NCBI RefSeq assembly: GCF_019703515.2
Contig: NC_059348.1
Span: forward strand, 21,470,156-21,534,155
Source of the DNA: Myxocyprinus asiaticus
Taxonomy: Eukaryota; Chordata; Actinopteri; Cypriniformes; Catostomidae
Length of the DNA: 64,000 nt
Direction: 5' to 3'
Shown here piece after piece: positions 23,046 through 35,100 of the stretch; positions within the stretch are counted from its first letter, which is position 1; every line of letters begins with the position of its first letter. Both the position numbers and the translations under genes were made by a program. Under the pieces are notes generated by a model. It was not told where the DNA came from. It did no database searches and worked only from the letters and a program-made list of their open reading frames with translations.

Positions 23046-23501
23046 CAGTGGTAGTTAGTTTTACTAAAATGAAATTGGTGGTTGGCCTCAAATTATTAGT
23101 ACTGTATTACTAAATTATTTGCTAGAAAGTGGAAAATGATGCCAACGGCCAGAGACTAGTTAGCCTGAGACGGAGCACTTACCAAGTATGCATACACATA
23201 CAAGGAATTTGTTTTGGTGACCGGAGCTTCCAGTGTACAACAATACAAAAACAGCAGCAAGACAGATAATAATAAAAAATATTATATATTACTATACACA
23301 TACGTACAGACGTACATACATACATATACATACGTAGTGCAATCTAATACAAATCTGTTATCTGTTATGTACAGTGCAAATGTTTTTTTTTTTTTTTGTT
23401 TTTTTTTTGCAATGAAATGGCAGAAGAGGTTGGATGTGTTGGATAAATATAAAAAAAGACTAAACTGTGTATTGTACATAGTTATTGCTCAATGGGGCAA
23501 T

Positions 23502-23987
23502 TTAACTGTTCATGAGATGGATAGCCTGAGGGAAAAAACTGTCCCTGTGCCTGACGGTTCTGGTGCTCAGAGCTCTGAAGCGTCGGCCAGAAGGCAACAG
23601 TTCAAAAAGGTAATGGGCAGGGTGAGTGGGGTTCAGAGTGATTTTTCCAGCCTTTTTCCTCACTCTGGAAGTGTATAGTTCTTGAAGGGGGAGCAATTAA
23701 TAATCCTCTCAGCAGTCCGAATTGGCCTTTGTAGTCTTCTACAAGTTTTGTATGTCTGATTTCGTAGCTGAACCAAACCAGACAGTTACTGAAGTGCAGA
23801 GGACAGACTCAGTGACCGCTGAGTAGAACTGTATCAGCAGCACCTGTGGCAGGTTGAATTTCCTCAGCTGGCGAAGGAAGCACAACCTCTGCTGGGCCTT
23901 TTTCACAATGGAGTCAATGTGTGTCTCCCACTTCAGGTCCTGTGAGATGGTAGTGCCCAGGAACCTGAATGACTCCACTGCTGCCAC
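23502..23987 (-). pseudogene. LINE ORF2 C-terminal region
   Basis: Minus-strand frames 23739-23987 and 23502-23696: AAVESFRFLGTTISQDLKWE and KAQQRLCFLRQLRKFNLPQV, then LFELLPSGRRFRALSTRTVR and FFPQAIHLMN. This is the usual end of a fish L2/CR1-like ORF2, split by one frameshift. Confidence 0.85.
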
Positions 23988-24129
23988 AGTGCTGTTTAGA
24001 ATGGTGAGGGGGGGGTCAGGGTTGGAGTGTTCCTCCTAAAGTCCACAATCATCTCCACCGTTCAGCTCAAGGTTGTTTTGACTGCACCTGTTCAACCTCC
24101 CTTCTGTATGCAGACTCATCGTCATCTCA

Positions 24130-24836
24130 GATGAGGCCGATGACAGTGGTGTCGTCTGCAAACTTCAGGAGCTTGACAGAGGGGTCCTTGACGATGCAGT
24201 CATTGTTGTAGAGGGAGAAGAGTAGTGGGGTGGGGGGGGGGGGGGGCATCAGTGCTGATTGTATAGGTGCTAGAAGTTAATTTCCCCTGTCTCACAAGCT
24301 GCTGCCTGTCCATCAAAAGCTGGTAATCCACTGACAGATAGATGTGGGAACAGAGAGTTGGTGTAATTTAGTCCAGAGAATAGCTGGGATGATGGTGTTG
24401 AAAGCCGAACTGAAGTCCACAAAAAGGATCCTTGCATATGTCCCTGGTCTGTCCAGATGTTGCAGGATATGATGCAATCCCATGTTGACTGCATCATCCA
24501 CAGACCTGTTTGCTCGATAAGCAAATTTAAGGGGATCTAGAAAATGTCCAGTGATGTTCTTCAGGTGGGCCAACACTAGTCTCTCAAATGACTTCATGAC
24601 CACAGACGTCAGGGCAACAGGTCTGTAGTCATTAAGTCCTGTGATTTTTGGTTTCTTTGGGACAGGAATAATGATTGACTGAAGCAGCATGGGACTTCAC
24701 ACTGCTCCAGTGATCTTTTGAAGATCTGTGTGAAGATGGGGGCCAGCTGGTTAGCACAGGATCGAAGACACACTGTTGAGACGCCATCTGAGCCTGAAGC
24801 TTTCCTCATCATTTGTTTCCGAAAGACGCGGCTCAC
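24130..24836 (-). pseudogene. LINE reverse transcriptase
   Basis: Minus-strand frames read [60 protein letters not shown] and, further on, VKLLKFADDTTVIGLI. All three catalytic aspartates of the RT are visible, but at least two frameshifts and a G-run at 24229-24246 break the frame. Confidence 0.85.
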
Positions 24837-25253
24837 ATCATCTTCACAGATCTTAAGTGCAGGTTGAGTAGCAGGAGGGGGGAGGAGGAGGGTTGCAGGA
24901 GGTGTTGTGTTTGTGTGAAGTGAAGGTCAGAGTGGGTGTGGGTTGTGAGATTGGGCCTTTCAGATCTGCAGTATAACACATTCAGGTCGTCAGCCAGTTG
25001 TTGGTTCCCTACAGGGTTGGGGGTTGGAGTCCTGTAATTTGTGAGTTGTTTCATGCCACTCCACATTGATGCAGGGTCGTTAGCTGAAAACTTGTTTTTT
25101 TTTTTCAGCTTCTTTTAGCCACTCTGATTTCCTTATTCAGTGTGTTCCTGGCCTGATTGTACAAGACTTTATCACCACCCCTGTAAGCATCCTCTTTGGC
25201 CTGACGAAGCTGCCTGAGCTCTGCTGTAAACCACGGTTTGTCGTTGTTGAACT

Positions 25254-25997
25254 TTAAGTCCTAGTAGGAATGCACATATCCTCACAGAAATTGATATATG
25301 ATGTAACAGTATCTGTGAGCTCGTCCAGGTCTGTGGCTGCAGCCTCAAAAACACTCCAATCCATGCAATCGAAGCAGGCTTGTAGTTCCCGCTCTGCTTC
25401 ACTGGTCCATCTCTTTACAGTCCTTACTACTGGCTTGGTTGATTTTAATTTCTGTCTGTAGGTTGTAAGAAGATGAACCAGACAATGATCAGAGAGTCCC
25501 AAAGCTGCTCTAGGGACAGAGCGATATGCATCCTTTATTATTGTGTAGCAATGATCCAGTATGTTCCTGTCTCTGGTGGGGCATGTAATGTGCTGTTTGT
25601 ATTTGGGCAGTTCACGTGTGAGATTTCCTTTGTTAAAATCCCCAAGAATAATAATAACTGAGTCCGGGTATTGTTGTTCCGTGTCTGTGATTCGATCAGC
25701 CAGCTGTTGCAGCGCCGCATTCAAACACACGTTACACACCAGAATAAACGATGAAAACTTCCGCGGCGAGTAGAAAGGCTTACAGTTAATAAAGCGCGCT
25801 TCCAAATTAGGACAGCACATCCTCTTTAACGTTGTTACATCTGTACACCAACTTTCATTGATGTAAAAGCATGTTCCACCGCCTCTCGTTTTCCCCGTTA
25901 ACTCCGCAATGCGATCCGCTCTGAACAGCTGAAAGCCCGGCAGATGTAACGCACTGTCCGGAATGGCTTCACTCAGCCAGGTTTCTGTGAAGCACAA
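25254..25997 (-). pseudogene. LINE endonuclease domain
   Basis: A 247-codon frame starting MCFTETWLSEAIPDSALHLP, with SVIIILGDFNKGNLTRELPK, NILDHCYTIIKDAYRSVPRA and LGLSDHCLVHL. The TETW, GDFN and SDH motifs are the catalytic marks of the AP-type endonuclease. The upstream part joins another frame near 25985. Confidence 0.85.
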
Positions 25998-26484
25998 GGC
26001 AGCAGAGGTTAAAAAGTCCTTGTTTGTACTGGGTGAGGAGATGTAGTTCGTTCATTTTGTTAGGAAGAGAGCGGAGATTCGCAAGATGAATGCTCGGCAG
26101 CATTGTTCGAAAACCCCGCCGACGGAGTTTGACTAGCGCACTGGCTCTTCTTCCTCGCCTGCGTCTCCTGAACAACAGAACTGCGCCTCCAACTAAAATG
26201 TCTAGCAAAACGTCTGAATATTCAAAAACTGGGAAAAGACTGTCTGGTATAAGCTGTTGAATGTTCAGCAGTTCGTCTCTGGTAAAACTGACAGGAAAAA
26301 GATTACTAAACACAGGACAAACAAACAAAAACAACAAAACAATAGGAGCGCTCCACACCGAGGCGACCATCCGCGGCGCCATCATGATGTATCGAGAGAA
26401 ATTGGAACACCCAATATGGCAGATGTAGAACAGGAAGTCCCGACTTAAAGGTAAAAGAGCCAGTCGCCTTTCAAATACAGACAA
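25969..26484 (-). pseudogene. LINE N-terminal region
   Basis: 171-codon frame with a hydrophobic stretch APIVLLFLFVCPVFS, an Arg-rich patch (FRRRRRGRRAS) and LPSIHLANLRSLPNKMNELH, which precedes the endonuclease in this LINE group. A frameshift near its end breaks the join to the endonuclease. Confidence 0.75.
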
Positions 26485-28016
26485 AGCCTGTCAGTCAACT
26501 CGAGAACGCACATGCACATTAGCTGGACCAGCCTGAAAAATACAGTTTTTAGTGTGATCCAAGCTAAAGAAGCACAATTTGTGATGCCGTTGGTGACAGA
26601 TTTTACTGCTGATTTTAAATATTTTCTTTGATCATAATATTGACCAACCATTTTGGAGATTTCAGCAAAGGGTCAAGCAAAAAGAGATGTCATAACAGCC
26701 AGATTTATTTTTCCCCAAAATTTGTTTACAAACCTTAAAAGGATAGTTAACCCAAAAAAGATTTACTCACCCTTATATTTTTATATTCTATGAAACAAAA
26801 TATGTTGGGCAAAGTGTTAGCCTAAGGGGCAGTCAAACTGTCATCCTATGTATTCGCGATTGGTACGCAGCATAGTACGAAAATTTCGCATGAGGCTGCG
26901 TTTCCGTTCGGATGTGTTTGAATGGCAGTGAATGGAGCGCAAAGTGTAGTGTGACCACCCCTTTAGGAGCAGTCACATTTAACTTTGCACAACGAAATTC
27001 ATGTGACTTCCGGTGGCAAAGAATTTCCCCTTGCAGATTTTGCGTGGTGTTCAAGTTTGGTGAACTTTGACATGCAAATTCGCCATGTTTACTAGTAGGA
27101 GGTTGCTTGGTTTGGCAGTAACCTCTGTGTGGGTGGTGCTTTGTACATCGCTACACTGAATATTCACAATGGGCAAGGATTATTGGGAGTTTATTTTTAA
27201 CTTCACTCCCAGAGTATAAAGTTTAGCATAAAAAAAGAGGCTGCTTTGCAGTTATTTTTGCTGGTTTCACATGCACTCAACATTGGCCTGCACTTTCTTC
27301 GCCCACAGAATTTCGCAGCAGAGACATTCGGTTCATTCTGAGCAAAAACATTATTTTTTCATTCCGGTTCAGAAGTTCCACAGTCTCCTTTCCAAAAGGT
27401 AACCGGTTAGAACAAAATAAAAGAACGGTTAATAAAGTTATTTTTAGAATGACAGTACTCTGCACTAATGAGTGGGTGAAATACCAATTGCAGTGTTGCC
27501 AAATCTCGCAAGAGAAACAAGCAACCTGGTCTGGAAATACAAGCCCAAAATAAGCCACTTGCCTCACCAAAATAAATTAAAATAAACCATTACATTTTTT
27601 CCTGTGTGGTGGATTTATCAGCATAGAAATCATAACAAGCAAACAGTTAATTAACAGTTAAGTATAATTTTAATTACAGATCTGCTTCTGAGTCAAAACC
27701 CCACAGCATCAAATCTGTATGAATGCATCATATCTTACAATAATTCAGTGAAGACTTGGAAACAACTGAGCAATGTTTTTACCTCTAATAATATTTCCTT
27801 GTATCTGGATTAGTTGTGCATGTACAGTAAATGTAGTAATTATACATAGTTGTTAAAAAGATCTTCAATCACAGAATGTAACTTCCACAACGGGCAATTA
27901 GGCAAAGAAATGTGTGATGAAGTGGTTTCTTTCAGGATCAAAGCACATGTTTTTTCGGGCAACACGAAGTGGTGTTATTCCAAAAATTTACTGATAAACC
28001 CTTTGGCTTCATGAAA

Positions 28017-28051
<35 letters not shown>

Positions 28052-29180
28052 ACGAAAGTAGTTCTAAGCGAGAGTAAGTGATAACAGAATTTTCATTTTT
28101 GGGTGAACTATCCCTTGAACCCCATCAAACAAAACAAAAAACATCTGCCATTTGCAAATATGAAATGTGACGTGTAAATAACAACAGAATTAAAATAGTG
28201 AATTAGTCGAATAAAATAATCAAATATATAATAAAAAATCATATTTAAACTTATTTATCCAACATATGATCAAAGAAAACATCAAAAGTCATTCATGCAA
28301 ATATACTGTATATAATTATATTACATATAATTCAAAGTATTTTAACAACAATACTGTGGCTGCATTGTGAAACAGTAGAAATAAATTAAAACATATAAAA
28401 TTGGAAATAATGTCAAAAAGTAAGGCCTCTGTTACTGTAACCACATGGTCAACAATGATGGCTGAATTGCCAGTAAGCTGCCTCCATCCCTCTGATGTTC
28501 ACTTCCTTGAGGAGGCTCTCTTTGGCAGTGTCTACGTCAACCTCTTTGACCCCTCTGCAGGTTTCCTCTCTCTTACAGTCTATTCTGCTCCATGTTTGCA
28601 CATTAAATGCTCTACATACAGTTCTACTTACTGTATATGGTAACCAATTGTGATTACCAGGTGAAAGAAATGAGTAATAATAGTGATTTATTATGTTTGG
28701 TTTGGTCGTGATTGAAATCTCTTGTAGAAATTACAGTAGTTGATATCTTACTAACACACAATAATCAGACCAGTTAAAAATCTATAGAAACACCAAAGGA
28801 TTCATTGATTAACCATTAAGATCAGTTGGATTAAATAATATACACATGTATTAAACTGAAAGAGAACAGATGCACATGAAGTTTATTTAGTGAAGAAGTT
28901 ACTTTGTGATTTTGTGTATTGTACTAAAACAATTGAAAATATGCTGAAATATTTGAAAAAAGGTGCATTTTTGATGATCAGTTGTGAGATTAGTACTAAG
29001 AGTTTTGAAAATGTACCACTTTTATGGGATCAAAATCCCGTCAAAAGTATTGTGTTCGCGTGAATCAAGAAATAAGTGCAGATAAAAAAAATAATAAGCA
29101 CAAAAATAAATAAAAAGCACAGATCAAAATAATTAGCGCAGATAAAAAAATAACATGCATGAGTCAAAAATATATAAACA
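26481..29180. other. mtf2-ccdc18 intergenic region, mostly unrecognised
   Basis: AT-rich DNA. Recognisable parts are MITE ends at 26735-26800 and 28080-28120 and a TA tract at 28019-28047. A possible exon-like stretch lies at 28455-28560. No sign of TMED5, which lies between MTF2 and CCDC18 in human. Confidence 0.5.
28455..28560 (+). other. Exon-like open stretch, function unknown
   Basis: Starts ATGATGGCT and reads MAELPVSCLHPSDVHFLEEA then LFGSVYVNLFDPSA before CAG|GTTTCC, a usable donor. Base composition is more balanced than the AT-rich surroundings. No partner exon, promoter or family could be recognised, so it may be chance or a relic. Confidence 0.2.
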
Positions 29181-30564
29181 CATTTAAAATATGCTGCTGC
29201 TGCTGCTGCTGCAAAAAAAAAAATAAAGTCATCAGAATTGCAAACAAAATCATATTTTCCTTGGTTATATTACTGTTTTTTGTGCTTTCTGACAATTTTG
29301 CTCATATTTTCTTTTTTTCTTAGGCTTACACTGTATTTTTCTTTGCTTTTGTTTCCAAGTTCTGCGCTTGGTTTTCCAAACTTGTGAATAGAGTTTCATG
29401 TAAATCAGGGGGCGTTTTGCATCCCTATTGGTCCACTAGTTCTTGATCGACAGCTCCTCTAGCCAATCATTCGAAAAGGGGAGGTGACGTCACTCCAATG
29501 CAACTCCGACGGCTGCTGCTCAATATTATATTATGTGTGGTTGATAGATAGGATGCTTGTGTTTGTTTTGAGTATTTTCTGCCAGCTCTAGGAAACATTG
29601 TGTTGTCCGAGTTCAGAACCCAACTTGATCCGCTTTTCCTCGACACCAAGGCCTATTATAATACTGATGAATATAGAAATGCTAACATATAATTTGACTT
29701 TTTTTTATTATTATATCAAAAATCTAAAAGGTGTGCATTATTGCTGACACCTACATGCACACTTTGGAGTTGGTTGTATGACTGTAAGTCATTTGCTTCA
29801 AATGCTATTGAAGTTGCTTGGTCACTTGTTTCTGATTTCACTGCAGTATCGTGGAAAAAGAAACTACATGTAGCCGTGCCAACGATGCCAATGTAGGATC
29901 GGTACATAACGGCACATTCAGCAACATGGAAAAGCGGATCAAGTTGGGTTCTGAACTCGTGACTACATTGGTACAGCTAATAAAAACATGCATCAAACAT
30001 CCACACCAACCCAGCCTTGTTTTTTTTTCTTTTTTTCGATATGCAGCCAATAACCTACAAACAAGGAAGTCTTAAATAATGCCTAAACTAAAGACTCTGC
30101 TAACTCGATACATGTGTTAACGGACTATGATAATGGCCTACTCTGACAACACAATGTTTCCTAGAGTTGGCAGAAAATACTCAAAACAAACACAAGCAGC
30201 GTAAACATCAACCACAAATAATATAATATTGAGCAGCAGCCGTTCGGAGTTGCATTGGAGTGACGTCACCTCCCCTTTTCGAATGATTGGCTAGAGGAGC
30301 TGTCGATCAAGAACTAGTGGACCAATAGGGATGCAAAACGCCCCCTGATTTACATGAAACTCTATTTACAAGTTTGGAAAACCAAGCGCAGAACTTGGAA
30401 ACAAAAGCAAAGAAAAATACAGTGTAAGCCTAAGAAAAAAAGAAAATATGAGCAAAATTGTCAGAAAGCACAAAAAACAGTAATATAACCAAGGAAAATA
30501 TGATTTTGTTTGCAATTCTGATGACTTTGCTTTAATTTTTATTTTTTGCAGCATATTTTAAATG
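29181..30564. repeat. Large imperfect inverted repeat upstream of ccdc18
   Basis: Arms 29181-29607 and 30145-30564 are close inverses over about 420 bp: CATTTAAAATATGCTGCTG on the left, CAGCATATTTTAAATG on the right. A further arm pair, 29609-29641 with 29928-29958, continues the left arm, so the right arm has an extra 186 bp. Each arm has TGACGTCA with ATTGG/CCAAT boxes. No transposase; no clear target-site duplication. Probably a MITE or foldback element. Confidence 0.8.
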
Positions 30565-30589
30565 TTTAGAACTCATGAATATTCAAGTA

Positions 30590-30847
30590 AGCTCCGCCCA
30601 GTGCGACGGGTTTTCCTCTCTCAGCCAATCAACTGACGTGACGATGGCAGCGCGGTTTGTTTTGGTCTCAGAGGAGTGGATGCTAAGCTAAACCTACTGG
30701 AAATAAACCGCTGTTTGCACAAATGCCGCTGTTTAAATGATAGAAAGCGGATTTCTGTAGTACTGAAATATCGTGACATTTAGCACGCCTGGAAACAGCT
30801 GATATAGAGCTGAAGGCTGTTCCTTGACAACCTGTTGAACGCATGCA
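30590..30847 (+). promoter_or_regulatory. ccdc18: ccdc18 promoter and 5' UTR
   Basis: CTCCGCCC (GC box) near 30593, CCAATCA at about 30625 and a CRE-like TGACGTGACG at about 30633 precede a GC-richer stretch and exon 1. No TATA box. The transcription start is probably near 30660. It abuts the inverted repeat that ends at 30564. Confidence 0.6.
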
Positions 30848-30875
30848 ATGAAGCCAAACATTCAGTCAAAGGCAG
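30660..30875 (+). other. ccdc18: ccdc18 exon 1 (5' UTR, with upstream ATGs)
   Basis: Ends AAGGCAG before the donor GTATGA at 30876. An ATG at 30848 opens a 34-codon frame that splices into exon 2 and stops after the main start, so it overlaps the ccdc18 reading frame. Another ATG at 30843 is followed at once by a stop. The 5' boundary is estimated. Confidence 0.6.
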
Positions 30876-31044
30876 GTATGATAATAGATAAACAGTCAGT
30901 GTTTCATAGCATGTGATTTATGACAAACATCAACATGCAGGTGCTCATTGAGAACGGAATCATATTACGCAATGTTGTTTCAGCTGGTTGTCTAGTTGGG
31001 TGTCCGTATATAAAAGATAAATATGTCTCAGCCTTTGTTTACAG

Positions 31045-31166
31045 GTTTCGTTTTAACAATCACCAATGTTCAAAGACAACAGAGGGCTGGTAGAAGATGT
31101 GGTCTCCTTGAGAAATAAGCTGCGATTAACAGAGAAAAACCTGCAATCACTGGGGGAACAATTGAG
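31045..31166 (+). CDS. ccdc18: ccdc18 exon 2 (start codon at 31066)
   Basis: Acceptor TTACAG, donor GTAGAC. The ATG at 31066 gives [20 protein letters not shown] and [14 protein letters not shown], in line with the VASLRHELKITEWSLQSLGE start of human CCDC18. Bases 31045-31065 are 5' UTR. Confidence 0.85.
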
Positions 31167-32009
31167 GTAGACATAATTCTCTTTCTCAGGATATTAAAGT
31201 GTGGTTGAAATGCATTGTAGTTGTTTTGATTATATTCTGTTATATCAAATTAATATAACTATATGTAGTTGTACTTTATATAACAGAAAACCATTTCATT
31301 TGTATTTTACCTTGTTCTCTTAGACATTGCAAAATTGTAATAATTGAGTCCTGTCAGTAGAGTGCAGAGATGTGTGTCTGTTATGTCACAGTTCATGTTT
31401 GGCACTCTTTTCAGTCAATCAGGAAATGACATCATTGCTGAGGATAATGACAGGAGTGGAGCGGATGCGTTCCCAGGCCATCTTACTCTAGAGGACCTTC
31501 AGAAGCCTAATACTGGACAGCCTGGAGGATATCCACTCCCTGACAGAACAGCAGAGCAGAGGACATGTGCTTGTGACTGCAGGGTAAGAGACACAAGACA
31601 CTGTGGAAGAGAGAGACTTTTGTATGTTGAATGTCGCAGCAAATAGATGGACTGTTTTGTCACCGTTTTAGTGCTTGCTGTTTTTTATTGTCTTGTTGTA
31701 TATGGATAGTTCACCCTAAAGTGAATATACTCCTATTTGAGATGAATGTTTTTGTGTCCGTCTGTAGCCAGTCAGAGACATGGAGACAGAGATGTCTGTG
31801 CTCACGAGGAAGGTCAACTCCATCAGGCAAGAGAATTCTTCTTTGGTCATGGAGAACAAGCTGCTCATCAATGACCTAGAAGCTACTCAGCTTGAGTTAG
31901 CCAGCTCAAAGTCCAAGGTAATGCTCCTCACTTCAAGATCAGTTACAATAGTCCGTTCATGGTTCTCTGTGTGTGTTATAGAAGAGATATATATATTTAT
32001 AGTGTTATA

Positions 32010-32051
<42 letters not shown>

Positions 32052-32121
32052 TATAACACTATAAATATATATGAGTAGATCTAATTTATCCTAATTGTGT
32101 GTGTGTGTGTATATATATGTA

Positions 32122-32165
<44 letters not shown>

Positions 32166-35100
32166 TGAGTCAATGAAACAGTTTATTTTTATTTCATCTT
32201 AAATTTAAGGAGTTGGTGAAGTGAGTCAAGTGATGCAATTTTATTGGTCCGGATCTTTTAAATGATTTGAAAATACATAAAAAATGCAATTCACAAAAAA
32301 CAGTTACTTGAAAACACCTCTACTATGATGAGATTTTTTTTCTGGGGCTGTAAATAAAAAATGTCCTTTTAAAAGCTAAAATTCCGGGGAAAAACCAAAC
32401 TTTTGGCGTAAGTAGTTTTGACTGGAGTAATCATATTATTAATATTTACAAACTTTTGACACCAAATCAAAGTCATGTGGTGTAACCAACATGCAGGTTG
32501 CCATTTTGCTGTCATGTCATGAAAAAAAGCATAAAACATAGAGAGGACCCGTTTTGACCTCTAATGACTGTGTGAAGTTTTTTATGAAAGGAACATTTTG
32601 TTCAGGTCAAATGGAGTAACCCCAAGAAGACTACTTGGTGACTCAAACATCCATGATATTAGTATGAAATATTTTTTTACATCATTTGTTTAAAATTAAG
32701 TAATTAAGAAGCAAGGAAATATTTCAAAACCTTTTACTTGGTTACACCACTTTACATTTTTTAAGTCATTAAATAAAAAAATAAAAATGTTTTAATAGTA
32801 ACATTGATATTACATTTCTGCAAACTTGATTAACATGTTTTAAAATATGGTTTAAAAGATTCCTAATTTTTATCATCACGAACAAACTTATTTGTCAGTG
32901 ACCCACATATTGTTCACAGCTGATGTTAATATCGTTAACTGATGTTTGTCCTATAGATTCGTGTGTTGGGATCTACTGCTGGAGCCAGAACCTCCAGTGT
33001 GTCCCTCATGAAGGAACAAGTTTTGGGTCTAGAGACAGAACTGAACACTCAAACCAGAGCTTTAGAGTAAGTGTATCTTCTGTACCACTTACATCCTCAA
33101 AGAATCGCATGATTTTCTGACAGATAACTGGACCAACATGTTCTTATTTCTTCAGGGCTGCTGAGCAGAAGTTGGAAGCAAGTGAACAGACAGTGATGCT
33201 GAGCAACAGGCTGGTGGAGAAGCTCAGAGATGAGCTGAGAGTAGTTAAAGCTGAGCTAGCAGAAAGAACGCGTCTGGGGAAACGGTACAAAATGAGTTAC
33301 ACTCATGCAGACGGCACTGACTAATACATGCAGGGCACTGTAATTACTTTAATTACCTCAGTTGCACGTACTTTTATGCCAAGACATCTTCTGGAAATTA
33401 TTGAAACCTTAAGAAGAGAAAGCTTACCCCTGTAGTCGCAAGTTCGAATCCAGGGTGTGCTGAGTGACTCCAGTCAGGTGTCCTAAGCAACCATATTGGC
33501 CCGGTTGCTAGGGAGGGTAGAGTCACATGGGGTAACCTCCTTGTGGTCGCGATTAGTGGTTCGCGCTCTCAACGGGGCGCGTGGTAAGTTGTGCGTGGAT
33601 CGCGGAGAGTAGCATGAGTCTCCACATGCTGGGAGTCTCCGTGGTGTCATGTTCAATGAGCCATGTGATAAGATGCACGGACTGACAGTCTCAGAAGCAG
33701 AGGCAACTGAGACTTGTCCTCGAGGACCTAGTAAGCAGTGGAAATTGGGCATTCCAAATTGAGGAGAAAAGGGGATAAAAAAAAAAAAAAAAACAAGAAT
33801 AGAAAGCTTAGTAAGAGATTCAGTGTTTCAATAAAACATTTGTTTCTTTCACAGTGCAGAGCAGCAGAGAAACCAAGCGCTCCGAAATGCGGAGAAGCTC
33901 ACGGTTGCCTTCGAGGACTACAAGGAAGATGTGTCTGAAAAGCTCATGAAGGTAGTCTGCCTTCTTTCTTTGATTTGCTCAAAGTGCTTTTTACTCCTCA
34001 GATGACTTCAAAAACAGGAGCTGAAATATTATTTACCATTTTTGTTCTGTGTGTTTGTTGAAGGTTATGGAGAGTGAGGATCAGCTGAAGGTCAGTCTAA
34101 TGGAGTGTGACAGGGAGAGAGAGGAGCTTGATAGGAAGTGTGCTGCGCTGGAGAGAGAGAAGGAGAGTCTATGTCAGAACATCTCGTAAGATAGAATCCA
34201 AATACTGATCTGAACCCTGTATTGATTTGTGTTGTTGTTAGTTATAATGATCATTCTGAAGAACACTTGCAGTCCCACGCCTATAGCACAGATTTGAATT
34301 TGTTTCAGTAACAATGCCGATACTTAATCACTTGCTTTAATGTCAGCATGCACTCTCATTGGCATGAACAGTTTCCAGACTATTTGGAAAGAGTAAACAA
34401 GATATTAGTTGTAACTCTGGTGTTTCTGTCCGGTCTGGTCAGTGAGCTGAAGGAGGTTCACGGCTGCTCTGAGTCTCTCTCTGCTGAGCGTGTGCAGCTG
34501 CAGTATCAGGTGCAGCAGTTCTCAGATCAGCTGAAACAGCTGCAGAGGGAGCAGACTGAGAAGGAGGCACAGCTGCAGGAGGTGGCGGCACTGAGGAGAG
34601 AGAATGAGGACCTGCGTCTCCTCACGGCCTGTCAGGAGCAGAGGGTGGTTCAAGCAAACAGAGAGAGAGAGCAGGACCGAGCCGAGCTGACCAGCCTTGA
34701 AAGCATTGTAGACTTATTACATCTGAGAGAGGTGCTGGAATACACACAAACACACACACACATATATACAAACACACACACAGAGTCTCTGTCTTTCTTT
34801 TTAGTTATCAATAGTATTAACATACAAATATGAAGAAGGAAGTCCTGATCCTGCATTATTAATTCTGCCACTTGGGGCCTGGATAGTTCAGCAAGTATTG
34901 ACGCTGACTACCACCCCTGGAGTCGCGAGTTCGAATCCAGGGTGTGCTGAGTGACTCCAGCCAGGTCTCCTAAGCAACCAAATTGGCATGGTTGTTAGGG
35001 AGGGTAGAGTCACATGGGGTAACCTCCTCGCGGTCGCTATAATGTGTGGTTCTCGCTCTTGGTCGGGTGCGTGGCGAGTTGTGCGTGGATGCCGCGGAGA

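Larger units (their letters stand above)
23200..26480 (-). mobile_element. Jockey-superfamily LINE (L2/CR1/Rex1-like), near full length
   Basis: Minus-strand element between mtf2 and ccdc18, 3.3 kb. In element order: an N-terminal frame (25969-26484), an endonuclease (25254-25997), a linker (24833-25066), an RT (24836-24130) and a C-terminal region (23987-23502), then a TACATA-rich 3' microsatellite. The RT active motif FADD reads about 24135-24180. Frameshifts between blocks show it is inactive. The exact clade needs a tree. Confidence 0.85.

Noticed and set aside
29404..30345. Inverted pair of CTCF-like cores (CAGGGGGCG) in the arms of the inverted repeat
   Set aside because: Only the central bases fit; the CCAC-type left half of the motif is missing, and the pairing follows from the inverted repeat itself.
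33440..35000. tRNA genes suggested by GTTCGAATCC B boxes
   Set aside because: The A/B boxes belong to tRNA-derived SINE heads; the rest does not fold as a cloverleaf, and SINE bodies follow.
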